This document shows, one piece after another, positions 8,748 through 17,011 of a stretch of 64,000 nt of DNA (position 1 is the first letter of the stretch; each line of letters begins with the position of its first letter). Under the pieces are notes generated by a model that did no database searches, was not told the origin of the DNA, and worked only from the letters and a program-made list of their open reading frames with translations. This DNA is from a virus, in the IMG/VR virus record IMGVR_UViG_3300013014_000020, positions 51,295-115,294 of that record. One strand, given 5' to 3'. The position numbers were made by a program, and so were the translations under genes.

Positions 8748-9581
8748 TTAATATTCTTTCTTTTCTCCTCCTGCTGTTAAATAAGTCTTTAATATATTAT
8801 CTTTTTTTTTATCAAAATGTTTTTTCATAGATTCTACATTTCTTACATCATCATCTGAAAATCCAATAAATGGTGTGAAGTAATTACTAATCTTATTTTT
8901 CATCATAGCTTTTGTTTGCAAATTCCTTGAAGTTAGTTTTACATAATCAACAAACTCTTCCATAGCATTTATTTTTGCTTGCTCAGGATTAGTTGCCGAA
9001 CCTTCACCAAATGAAACTGGGTAAAATCTACACATATCAAGATAAGACTTTATTAATTGATCTTTTGTTAATTTATCTTCATCCGCCAAATTTCTATATT
9101 TTAAGAGGTTTTTTGCTAATAGATTAGAATTAAGACCATGCATATTTTTCTTTATTAAATTATATACCCCTTGTTTTAATATACTTGGTGTATGACCTCT
9201 TGCTGTTACAATTGAAAATATTGAACCGTTATTAACTGCTTCTATAAAATCAGACCAAGCGGGCCCAGTAGGTGCTTTCATTGCGTCTTCCAAGAATTTT
9301 TTGTCCCCAGTAACTCTAAAATCTCTAAAAGGGTCTTCATCAAAGCCCACAATAGTATGTCCCTCATATCCAAAATCTTCATTTCCAATTAAAGTTCTAT
9401 ATTCAGCAAAATCTTCGGTCGACATACCAACAGATTTGTTGTTATTATCTTTCAAATAAATTTTTGTTGGCATATACATTAGGTTATCATCCCAGTCAAA
9501 AGCATAGTATTTCATAACTGGTGTATGAGCATCATCAATAATTTCATTGATTATTTGTCTAACTAAATTTTTGTAATTCAT
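8748..9581 (-). CDS. HAD-superfamily hydrolase
   Basis: 277 residues from the ATG at 9581. I prefer this start to one at 9629 because the upstream extension (MGVIDPHFLF...) overlaps a terminator and the promoter-like TATTTAT at 9586-9592. HAD motif I is FDWDDNL (residues ~26-32, Asp-x-Asp nucleophile and acid), motif II is SIVTARGH (~125), and a GFSDDDVRNV segment near the C-terminus fits the acidic motif IV. The region between motifs I and II is large, a cap-like insertion. HAD enzymes are mostly phosphatases; phage examples include polynucleotide and nucleotide phosphatases. The substrate cannot be told. It sits between sheath and tube genes, yet has its own promoter-like motif only 5-6 bases from the ATG, which suggests independent expression. 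Confidence 0.7.
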   Translation of the reverse strand: MNYKNLVRQIINEIIDDAHTPVMKYYAFDWDDNLMYMPTKIYLKDNNNKSVGMSTEDFAEYRTLIGNEDFGYEGHTIVGFDEDPFRDFRVTGDKKFLEDAMKAPTGPAWSDFIEAVNNGSIFSIVTARGHTPSILKQGVYNLIKKNMHGLNSNLLAKNLLKYRNLADEDKLTKDQLIKSYLDMCRFYPVSFGEGSATNPEQAKINAMEEFVDYVKLTSRNLQTKAMMKNKISNYFTPFIGFSDDDVRNVESMKKHFDKKKDNILKTYLTAGGEKKEY

Positions 9582-9585
9582 ATTA

Positions 9586-9592
9586 ATAAATA
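9586..9592 (-). promoter_or_regulatory. TATTTAT before HAD gene
   Basis: Minus-strand TATTTATTAATATG: the motif is 4 bases from the ATG at 9581, a spacing only compatible with a leaderless message if this is a -10 element. Confidence 0.5.
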
Positions 9593-9603
9593 TTACATAA
9601 AAT

Positions 9604-9627
9604 AAAAAATGGGGATCAATGACCCCC
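9604..9627 (-). terminator. Terminator after tail sheath
   Basis: The minus-strand stem GGGGGTC/GATCCCC with loop ATT is followed by ATTTTTTATTTT. It lies 24 bases after the sheath stop. It overlaps the upstream extension of the HAD frame, another reason to start that gene at 9581. Confidence 0.72.
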
Positions 9628-9650
9628 ACTTTATAATAATCTTTAATTGA

Positions 9651-12600
9651 TTATACATCATCAAACGACGCACCAGTTGGTGTAATGTAGAATGTAATAT
9701 CAATAAATTCTAAAGATTTTGTAGGTTTAATATAGATTTTACCAACCATTTGGTTTTTATCTAAGTCTTCGGTATCATTTGATACTGTTACTCGGAAATC
9801 ATATAAACCTCTATCTCTTCTTATTGAATCTAAAATTGGGTTAACCGCATTCAAGAAGTCTTGTCTTACTTGTTGGTCATTTTGGTCAAACAACAATCTT
9901 ACAGAAACAGCAGAAATTAATTTTCTTGCTTGTAATAACAATCTTCTTACGTTGATTCTATCAAGGGCTGATTCTCTTACTTGAAGTGTTTTATTACCCC
10001 AAATTACAGTACCTACGTCAGCAAATGTTGCGATTGGGTTAATTCTACCAAGATAAAGAACGTCTCTATCTTCTTGTGTTAACTTCTTACGAGCTTTAAT
10101 TGAATTTACAATACCACGAGTATAACCCGCTGCCGCAAACCAAGGGAATGCAATATTATCAGTAAGTGCCAAGTTTCTTGTAACTTCAGCAGTTGCTGGA
10201 ATATAGATTTGTGTATTGTTTACACTATCTCTTGTTAACACCCAAGGATAATATGTTGCAGTATAGTTAGAGTCAATACCTGTTTCTTCTAACAAATCAA
10301 CAGCTTCTTGTGGGTAGATAAAGTTATCACCTTCAGTTGTTGTTGCAACAAACATATTGTAATCCGGCATTGTTGTAATATAAAGTGAATCCGCTCTTTC
10401 ATTTTCAACCATATCGATTGTTGTTTCAACAAGATTACTATTGTTATACAAATCAATACCTGGTGTTGTTAATATATTGATATTTACAGCTTCTGGGTTG
10501 GCAAATGTTCTAATACCTAATAAGTAAGCGTAGTAATCTGTATTACCATATTCAACACTTCCATCACCGATTGCAATTTGTTTAAACAATCCATTTCCTT
10601 TACCTTTAGGGTATCTTAAAGATGAACAAGCACCATTTAAGAATCCTGTTCTACCTAAAGTATATTTATCAGCATTTGTTCTGTATTCTCTATAGATATC
10701 CCAACCATCAAATCCACCATAAACCATTACTGTGAATTTTCTAGCGTTTAATCTGTAGTAAGGATCAGTTGGGTCCGTAGGTTCCGAAGAAAACGTAGCG
10801 TCACCAACTTCAAAAGCTGAAGTACCACTTGAAGCAAAAGCTCCGGAAATTGTAATACCACTTGCAAGTTCGTCCATATGGAAACCTTTAGTTTTGAAAT
10901 CCCACTCAAATGGTTCACCAGAACATAAGTTAAATGGTTTTCTTTTTCCTTTATATTGGAAGAAATCTGTATCGACACCCCAGTAAGAACCTAAACCTAA
11001 GTATGTTCTTCTAACGTTGTCTCCACCACTTGTGAACGCATCATCACCACCATTGGATAAACCAAAAGGAGGGTTAAATACTAATTCACCTGGTAAGAAA
11101 TATTTAGTTTTATAAACTGGGAATGGTGATCTTCCACCTGGATATTCTCTGAATGTATAACCTTCAAAACCACAAGGGATTGAATCTATTGGTGCGTCTT
11201 CATTAATTTCAACAAGGACGTATCTAGACTTTAATTCATATTCACCATCTAATGTACCAATTTTTTTAGCAATAAAGTTATTTTCTTGTGGGTTCATTGA
11301 ACAGTTAGTGAATTTTTCCAATACAACTGGGTTAGAATCACTATCAAAATAATCTCTAATTAAAACTGTAAACGTTTCATTGTTAAATGATAAGTCAGCT
11401 AATGAAATTTTCACTTCGGTGTTTGCACTATTACCGTCCGAAATTGTATAGAATTTAAATAAGTTATAAACCTTTGTACCTCTTAATTCTGATACAACCC
11501 AAGGTGTGCTTGGTGATTGGAATTTTTCTAAAAAGTAACCAATACTATTTAAGTCATTACTTTGAGCACCTTCACTAGTAACTAATTCAGCACTTAAACC
11601 TCTTATATAACCTTTGCTCCACGCATAATTAAGTAAATTTAAATACGATTCTTCGACCATTAATGGAACTTGAGTTCTTGGTTTTTCAAAATTACCACGA
11701 CCAAATACTTTATTAATGTTTTTAGCATCACTATTAGATAATGAAACTTCAAAATCAAATTCTTTACCGTCGTAGTTAGTAATACCAACACTAAATGGTA
11801 AAAATGGATTTTTAAGTACACCACTATACTGACCAGTCATATCTATTGTAACATCTGTAATACCAGTAACTTCATAGATTGGATTTGTTCCATCTGAATA
11901 AGGTGAATTACCTCTTGATCTCAATGTTGTTACAACTAAATCATCGTATTCAGTAAATGAACTTCCAGTGTAATAATAAATCACACCCACAACAGAACCT
12001 GTAAAACACACATTTGGTATTGGTGGTACTGTTGTTGTAGTTGTTACTGGTAAAATTGGGTCGCAAATAAATTGTATAGTAATTGTAACATCATTAGGAT
12101 CTAATTCGATAGGATCACTAGATACTAAATTACTTACTGAACCAGTACCAGCTAATCTTTGATAATCGTCGTTAGGGAAACTAACAATAGTACAACCACT
12201 AACCTCACCGGCTTCAATTGTTACAGAATCACTAATTAATATTGGTAACCCACTTGTAACGTTTATTGTTGTATCAAATGATAATGTTACATCATTTGTA
12301 ACTGGTAGTGTTGAAGATAAACAAAATTGAACGACAATTGAACCTGGTGCAACACTTACAACTAAATTATAAGGACCAAAATTTCCAGTCGTTGTTGTCG
12401 TTGTTATCATATACGGAATGAATGGATTTTGTAAACTTGTATATGTGTTTGTTTGAACAAGGTTATCAACCGATGAAAAGAATGAAAACCCTGAATATAA
12501 ACTATTTCCAGCATTTTGAAACAATGCATAATACCAAGAATCGTTTTGTGGTGAAGTTGGGTCTGAATTTTCAAAAACAACATTATCAACCGCAAATACA

Positions 12601-13307
12601 TTTGTTTCCGCAGTGTAACCACCACCATATAAAGTATTATAATCTGCTTGTGGTATTGAACCAAAATATCTTATAAAATTATTTTGTGCGGCAGTTGGAT
12701 TACTACTATTAATAACATCAGAAATTAATGCGTTAATTTGTGTTTGTAGTGTTGATAAATCACCATCAAATTCTTCATACGAAGAAGTTAGAATGTTTTG
12801 GATGTCGCTTGGGAAACTTGTTAAGTAACTAACAGCTCCTGTGTTTAGAGTACACGCACTAAATTCTACGGTAAATGGTAATTCTTTTTTAATCACACAA
12901 GCTGGTTCACATAAAACGGTACCAGCACTTAAACACCAATAATCTAATGTTTTAGAGTCCAAGTTTGCTTTAGTTAAAATAGACCAAGAAGGCCCAGCGT
13001 CATATCCAGATAATCCTAAAATTCTGGTAACAAACAATTGATTTGATTGTTGTAAATACGCTTTAGCGATATAAGCAGATTCATACTTTGGAATCTGTGT
13101 GTTTACGAATTTATCTGGTGATGTTCCACCAAAATAAGATTGGAATTCGTCGTAGTTTCTTACAAAAATTGGTTCAAATGCCGGACCTTTAATTGTTTCT
13201 CCGACTATCCCTAGAGTTGTAACACCAACGCTTTGAGCAACAAAACTCAAATCAACTTCTGATGTATAAACTCCTGGTGATACAAAAACTTTACTGTTAG
13301 TAGCCAT
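9651..13307 (-). CDS. Tail sheath protein with large inserted domains
   Basis: 1218 residues, nearly twice T4 gp18 (659). The N-terminus is a textbook sheath start (KVFVSPGVYTSEVDLSF, then GETIKGPAFEPIFVRNYDE). The C-terminus has the conserved sheath core: NVRRLLLQARKLISAV, RLLFDQNDQQVRQDFLNAV, GLYDFRVTVSNDTED and GKIYIKPTKSLEFIDITF. Middle residues ~700-1000 carry typical sheath segments such as NERADSLYITTMPDYN. Between about residues 130 and 560 is a large insertion. It includes a beta-sandwich-like domain (~305-420) flanked by poly-threonine linkers (TTTTTT near 302, TTTTT near 423); this domain resembles one in the Thr/Pro-repeat protein at 41748-43484. Sheath subunits contract to drive the tube into the host; the insertions probably decorate the outer surface. 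A terminator follows at 9604-9627. Confidence 0.92.
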   Translation of the reverse strand: MATNSKVFVSPGVYTSEVDLSFVAQSVGVTTLGIVGETIKGPAFEPIFVRNYDEFQSYFGGTSPDKFVNTQIPKYESAYIAKAYLQQSNQLFVTRILGLSGYDAGPSWSILTKANLDSKTLDYWCLSAGTVLCEPACVIKKELPFTVEFSACTLNTGAVSYLTSFPSDIQNILTSSYEEFDGDLSTLQTQINALISDVINSSNPTAAQNNFIRYFGSIPQADYNTLYGGGYTAETNVFAVDNVVFENSDPTSPQNDSWYYALFQNAGNSLYSGFSFFSSVDNLVQTNTYTSLQNPFIPYMITTTTTTGNFGPYNLVVSVAPGSIVVQFCLSSTLPVTNDVTLSFDTTINVTSGLPILISDSVTIEAGEVSGCTIVSFPNDDYQRLAGTGSVSNLVSSDPIELDPNDVTITIQFICDPILPVTTTTTVPPIPNVCFTGSVVGVIYYYTGSSFTEYDDLVVTTLRSRGNSPYSDGTNPIYEVTGITDVTIDMTGQYSGVLKNPFLPFSVGITNYDGKEFDFEVSLSNSDAKNINKVFGRGNFEKPRTQVPLMVEESYLNLLNYAWSKGYIRGLSAELVTSEGAQSNDLNSIGYFLEKFQSPSTPWVVSELRGTKVYNLFKFYTISDGNSANTEVKISLADLSFNNETFTVLIRDYFDSDSNPVVLEKFTNCSMNPQENNFIAKKIGTLDGEYELKSRYVLVEINEDAPIDSIPCGFEGYTFREYPGGRSPFPVYKTKYFLPGELVFNPPFGLSNGGDDAFTSGGDNVRRTYLGLGSYWGVDTDFFQYKGKRKPFNLCSGEPFEWDFKTKGFHMDELASGITISGAFASSGTSAFEVGDATFSSEPTDPTDPYYRLNARKFTVMVYGGFDGWDIYREYRTNADKYTLGRTGFLNGACSSLRYPKGKGNGLFKQIAIGDGSVEYGNTDYYAYLLGIRTFANPEAVNINILTTPGIDLYNNSNLVETTIDMVENERADSLYITTMPDYNMFVATTTEGDNFIYPQEAVDLLEETGIDSNYTATYYPWVLTRDSVNNTQIYIPATAEVTRNLALTDNIAFPWFAAAGYTRGIVNSIKARKKLTQEDRDVLYLGRINPIATFADVGTVIWGNKTLQVRESALDRINVRRLLLQARKLISAVSVRLLFDQNDQQVRQDFLNAVNPILDSIRRDRGLYDFRVTVSNDTEDLDKNQMVGKIYIKPTKSLEFIDITFYITPTGASFDDV

Positions 13308-13339
13308 TGTCTTTATTTAATTTATTCATTTATTTTAAT

Positions 13340-13389
13340 ATAAATATTAACGTTTTAAGCAAAAACTTTACTTATTATAAACTATTTAT
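13340..13389. promoter_or_regulatory. Divergent TATTTAT pair: sheath / RHH gene
   Basis: Minus copy at 13340-13346 (TATTTATATTAAAATAAA towards the sheath, 33 bases before its ATG) and plus copy at 13383-13389 (36 bases before the RHH gene). Both read outwards. Confidence 0.6.
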
Positions 13390-13425
13390 ATTTTGGTATG
13401 ATTTTTTTCTACCTTTTTTCTACCT

Positions 13426-13590
13426 ATGTCAGAACAACTAAAAAAGATAAAAAATTTAAAGATTGATAAAGACGTTCACGATGTCTTAAAAAAATATTGT
13501 GATAAAAGGGGACTTAAAATGTATAAATTTTTAGAAGGTCTTATTTTGGAAAAATGTAAAGAAAAAAAAGATATATACGGTGAAGATTAA
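13426..13590 (+). CDS. Small ribbon-helix-helix-like protein
   Basis: 54 residues, starting MSEQLKKIKNLKID. The pattern KNLKIDKDVHDVLKKYCDKR followed by GLKMYKFLEGLILEKC fits a CopG/Arc-type ribbon-helix-helix fold: a short beta strand, a helix, a turn at Arg-Gly-Leu, and a second helix. Such proteins bind DNA as dimers and usually repress transcription. It is the only plus-strand gene inside the tail module, lying between the divergent sheath unit and the convergent gp15-like gene. Its stop TAA (13588-13590) overlaps that of the minus-strand gene by sharing TTAA. A TATTTAT motif (13383-13389) lies about 36 bases upstream. Possibly a regulator of the divergent tail promoters; the fold is inferred from pattern alone. 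Confidence 0.6.
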   Translation: MSEQLKKIKNLKIDKDVHDVLKKYCDKRGLKMYKFLEGLILEKCKEKKDIYGED

Positions 13591-14624
13591 TTAAGAGACT
13601 CAACGTATACTAAACTAGCCACTTGTGTTGCGTCTAGTCTAACAATCTGAAATAAAATTGTATCATTTGTGTTAATTTGTATTTCAGTTAAATCATTTCC
13701 GTAGTAATCCCCATTTATATAAACTTGGAATGAACTAATGTTATTTGATTGGGTTAAGTTCATTTTAAATGTATAATTAAATAATTCCTCAACCTCATCA
13801 GTTGTTACTGGAAATACAACATCATAAACCGTTGGTTCTGGTGGTTGTGCTCTTTTTTGTCTTCTTTTTTTATACGGAGTTTCGGTTTCAAACAACTGGA
13901 ATGACCTAGTAATAGCAGGGCTAACCTCAAATTGGTCTTCATCTATTAAAAACCCCATCATTGTAAATTCATACTTTTGTATATAGTATTTTCTTTTTTC
14001 CAAATCCATAACCGACTCATCCGTTATGTTATTCATTTTAATTGGTATGTAATGTCCTTTAATTGTTTGATACGATTGAAGTGATGAAAATTTTTCAATA
14101 ACAATTTGATTAAATTTATTAACCTCACGCATTCTATTACAGATAATAGCAACAGTATAAGTTATATCAACTGGGACTGGTTGTGGTATTTTATAAATGT
14201 CATAACCATTTTTATTTCCATCCCAAGTTGGTACCTTAGCATAAAAATATAATCTCCTATTAGGTATTGTGTAAACTATCGATGGGTTATTACCATATTT
14301 AACTTCTGGTGTTCTAATTACAGTTATAAATGGCGGTTCGGTATTTTTGTCAATATTTTGAAAGTCCCAAGTTTCAACAAACTGTGACCAATTTTGTGTT
14401 GTTATTAAAATATCTATCATTGGTATTGTTTTACCTTCGACAACACACTTTAATTCATCACGAACAAAATCTAAAAATCCACGATCTAAATCTGCGTGTA
14501 ATAAACTTTTAGGTAAAAACGTTCCATCCGCCTCTATCATATCACGAAGTTCTCTTCTTCGTGGTAAAAGAGTTTTAGATTCAGTTAACGGAATGTATTT
14601 TTTTATTTTTTTTGGTAATGCCAT
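13587..14624 (-). CDS. gp15-like tail sheath stabilizer / completion protein
   Basis: 345 residues. Residues ~95-235 match the topology of T4 gp15-type tail terminators: a beta strand PEVKYGNNPSIVYTIPNRRL, a YTVAIICNRMREVNKFNQIV helix (the counterpart of T4's bulky ELSIFTRYEDDMFQIVEQIL region), IPIKMNNITDESVMDLEKR, and then a YYIQKYEFTMMGFLIDE strand. T4 gp15 caps the sheath and tube at the neck. The basic KKRRQKR segment and a beta domain at the C-terminus are extra. It directly precedes the sheath gene in the direction of transcription and follows the gp14-like gene by 2 bases, so the two are co-transcribed. The assignment rests on pattern and position; I have not aligned it formally. Confidence 0.5.
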   Translation of the reverse strand: MALPKKIKKYIPLTESKTLLPRRRELRDMIEADGTFLPKSLLHADLDRGFLDFVRDELKCVVEGKTIPMIDILITTQNWSQFVETWDFQNIDKNTEPPFITVIRTPEVKYGNNPSIVYTIPNRRLYFYAKVPTWDGNKNGYDIYKIPQPVPVDITYTVAIICNRMREVNKFNQIVIEKFSSLQSYQTIKGHYIPIKMNNITDESVMDLEKRKYYIQKYEFTMMGFLIDEDQFEVSPAITRSFQLFETETPYKKRRQKRAQPPEPTVYDVVFPVTTDEVEELFNYTFKMNLTQSNNISSFQVYINGDYYGNDLTEIQINTNDTILFQIVRLDATQVASLVYVESLN

Positions 14625-14626
14625 TA

Positions 14627-15139
14627 TTATAACGCTCTAAATTCATTAGGTCCGACTGGTGCCGCAACAATAGTTTTATAAAAAGGACGATAGCCTTTAT
14701 ATGTGTGTTTAAAATCAGACACTACCCTACCGTCATTAACAACAGTGTAATACCTTACAAAATTTTCTGTATCGTAATAACCAACGTAATCTCCAAGATC
14801 AATATCTATCCCAAGCTCCTCAAGTGTTTTTAAATAAACTGATATTGTTATGTTTCCTGGCTCAAGTTGTACGTTCTTGGTAGAACCAACATTTTTATTT
14901 TCTGGTGTCGCAATTTGCACAAACGCACTAAATTCTATTGGTGCTAAAAACTTAATACCGTCTGACACTGTTTCACCATAAACATCATCAGTTTTTGTTT
15001 TTGTTTTATCTACTCTGTAAAGAACACAAGTAAAGTTCATATCACCAATTAACCATTCTTGACCCATCTCAATTTCAAGATTAAAGTCGTTATCACCAAA
15101 AAATTTACCAAGTCTTGTTATTGGAACTCTATTATCCAT
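14627..15139 (-). CDS. gp14-like neck / head-tail joining protein
   Basis: 170 residues, beta-rich. Features resembling neck proteins of T4-type phages are an early NFTCVLYRVDKTKTKTDDVYGE segment (T4 gp14 has a YYVPREY...FGE segment at the equivalent place), a central FVQIATPENKNVG strand, ITISVYLKTLEELG, and then LGDYVGYYDTENFVRYYTV, close in layout to the gp14 region around 'EGDLIYFP...FEINWV'. Neck proteins join the filled head to the tail. It heads the minus-strand tail unit: its TATTTAT motif (15155-15161) lies back to back with one for the helicase gene. Two bases separate it from the gp15-like gene. Assignment moderately supported; another small connector or completion protein is possible. 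Confidence 0.42.
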   Translation of the reverse strand: MDNRVPITRLGKFFGDNDFNLEIEMGQEWLIGDMNFTCVLYRVDKTKTKTDDVYGETVSDGIKFLAPIEFSAFVQIATPENKNVGSTKNVQLEPGNITISVYLKTLEELGIDIDLGDYVGYYDTENFVRYYTVVNDGRVVSDFKHTYKGYRPFYKTIVAAPVGPNEFRAL

Positions 15140-15154
15140 AATTGTTATTTATTG

Positions 15155-15187
15155 ATAAATATTGTTTTTATTATTATTTTTATTTAT
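15155..15187. promoter_or_regulatory. Divergent TATTTAT pair: gp14-like / SNF2
   Basis: Minus copy at 15155-15161 (TATTTATCAATAAATAAC, 15 bases before the gp14-like ATG) and plus copy at 15181-15187 (11 bases before the TTG start of SNF2), facing outwards in a 59-base gap. Confidence 0.65.
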
Positions 15188-15198
15188 AACTTGGAATT

Positions 15199-16959
15199 TT
15201 GGAATTACAAAAACAATTAATAGAACATAAAGCACTCGATTTGTTGGATTCATATAGTGGAGCCAACAATCATATTCTTTATATGAAAACAAAAAAGGAC
15301 ACTAATAAAAAGTTTTATCCTACAAGAACACAAGCTGAATATGTTGTAACGTATTTTGATACAAAACCTAAAGTTGCTCGTAAGTGGGTTGAGTTAGATC
15401 CTTATTTTGCTAAAAAGTTTGCACAAGAAAGGTCTTTACTTGAAACTCCAGAAAAAATTTACATTGAAAAGTTATTAGTTGAAAAAGATAAATCTTATCA
15501 TATCTGGGGTAAATTTTTTGAAAGGGATGGTTTGTCCGAATTTTGGGTTCCTAAGTCGTCTTTAATTAAATCACAAACGGTAGATGAGGTTAACATTGAT
15601 TACTCTAAATATGATCATAGACCACCACTATCACATCAAAAAGAAGCAATAGAAAAACTTGTTGGTTCTAAACGATTTATATTGGCCGATGATATGGGTC
15701 TTGGTAAGACAACATCTACAATTATTGCGGCTCTTGAGACTGGTGCAAAGAAAATATTAATAGTATGTCCTGCATCACTTAAAATAAACTGGGAAAGAGA
15801 AATTGCAAATTATTCAGATAGAGTTTGTTATATTGCTGAAGGTAAAAAATTCTCAACTGAAGCCGATTTTGTTATTGTTAATTACGACATATTAAAAAAT
15901 TTCCACAACAAGGAAGATAAAGAAAATTCTTTATTATTACAATCAAAATTTGAACTTGTAATTTTAGATGAGGCACATATGGTCTCAAATGCTCAAGCGC
16001 AAAGAACAAAACTTATAAACGATTTTACAAAAAACATTAAAAGAGTTTGGTTGCTTACCGGAACGCCAATGACATCAAGACCTATTAATTACTATAATCT
16101 ATTAAACATAATTGAAAGTCCTGTTGCTCAAAACTGGATGGCTTATGCAATTCGTTATTGTCAGGGATTTCAGTTTAGAGCTGGTAATAGAAAAGTTTGG
16201 AACGTAACTGGGGCGTCAAACCTAGAAGAGTTAAGGGATAGAACATCAAAACAAATTTTAAGAAGATTAAAAGAAAATGTTTTAGATTTACCGGACAAGA
16301 TTATTACACCAGTGTATTTAAGAACCTCATCAAAAGAATACAAAGACCTAATGGGTGAGTATTACGAATGGTTAGAAAATAGAAAAGATGAATCATCTTC
16401 ACTTACAGTCCAGTTTTCAAAATTAATGAAAGTAAGAAAAGTAATTGCAAATGAAAAAGTAAAAGACACAATTGAGTTTGTGCAAAACATTGTAGACCAA
16501 GGAAAAAAAGTAATTATTTTTACAAACTTTACTGACACACTACAACTAATCCATAATCATTTTGGGAAAGAATCTGTATATCTGGACGGTAGTTGTAACA
16601 AAACACAAAGACAATATGCCGTGGATCAGTTTCAAGAAAATGAAAAAGTAAAAGTCTTTGTTGGAAATTTAAAAGCGGCAGGTGTTGGTCTTACATTAAC
16701 AGCGGCTGAAGTTGTGATAATGAATGACCTATCATTTGTACCAGCGGAACACGCACAAGCAGAAGACAGGGCATACAGATATGGTCAAAAAAACAACGTC
16801 CTTGTTTATTATCCAATATTTGAAAATACAATAGAAGGCGTTATCTATGATATATTAAATAAGAAGAAGAAAGTGATTGGCACCGTAATGGGGGATGAAC
16901 TACAAGAATCTGGTGATGTTGTAGAAGAAATACTACACCTAATAAATAAAAGAAATTAA
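15199..16959 (+). CDS. SNF2-family DNA helicase/translocase
   Basis: 586 residues. Superfamily 2 motifs are clear: Walker A DDMGLGKTTS (residues ~164-173, the SNF2 form), motif Ia CPASLKINWERE, motif II DEAH (257-260), motif III LTGTPMTSRP (286-295), motif IV KVIIFTNF, motif V VGLTLTAA and motif VI QAEDRAYRYGQ, diagnostic of SNF2 proteins. The N-terminal ~135 residues hold a small substrate-recognition or HARP-like region. Phage SNF2 and UvsW-like enzymes remodel replication and recombination forks. The only in-frame start near the promoter-like TATTTAT (15181-15187) is TTG at 15199 (or ATT at 15196); the first ATG is 27 codons in. An alternative start codon is therefore likely. A terminator follows at 16963-16990. 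Confidence 0.88.
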   Translation: MELQKQLIEHKALDLLDSYSGANNHILYMKTKKDTNKKFYPTRTQAEYVVTYFDTKPKVARKWVELDPYFAKKFAQERSLLETPEKIYIEKLLVEKDKSYHIWGKFFERDGLSEFWVPKSSLIKSQTVDEVNIDYSKYDHRPPLSHQKEAIEKLVGSKRFILADDMGLGKTTSTIIAALETGAKKILIVCPASLKINWEREIANYSDRVCYIAEGKKFSTEADFVIVNYDILKNFHNKEDKENSLLLQSKFELVILDEAHMVSNAQAQRTKLINDFTKNIKRVWLLTGTPMTSRPINYYNLLNIIESPVAQNWMAYAIRYCQGFQFRAGNRKVWNVTGASNLEELRDRTSKQILRRLKENVLDLPDKIITPVYLRTSSKEYKDLMGEYYEWLENRKDESSSLTVQFSKLMKVRKVIANEKVKDTIEFVQNIVDQGKKVIIFTNFTDTLQLIHNHFGKESVYLDGSCNKTQRQYAVDQFQENEKVKVFVGNLKAAGVGLTLTAAEVVIMNDLSFVPAEHAQAEDRAYRYGQKNNVLVYYPIFENTIEGVIYDILNKKKKVIGTVMGDELQESGDVVEEILHLINKRN

Positions 16960-16962
16960 CCA

Positions 16963-16990
16963 AATCCCACCCAAAAGTGGGGTTTTTTAT
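16963..16990 (+). terminator. Terminator after SNF2 helicase
   Basis: Stem ATCCCAC/GTGGGGT with a CCAAAA loop, then TTTTTTATTTT, directly after the helicase stop. Confidence 0.75.
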
Positions 16991-16999
16991 TTTATAATG

Positions 17000-17006
17000 T
17001 ATTTAT
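17000..17006 (+). promoter_or_regulatory. TATTTAT before SOD fusion gene
   Basis: GTATTTATAGTTAATG: the motif is 5 bases before the ATG and directly follows the helicase terminator. Confidence 0.55.
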
Positions 17007-17011
17007 AGTTA

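Noticed and set aside
9582-9629. Upstream ATG at 9629 for the HAD gene
   Set aside because: The extension overlaps a terminator hairpin and the TATTTAT motif; MNYKNLVRQ at 9581 is a better start.
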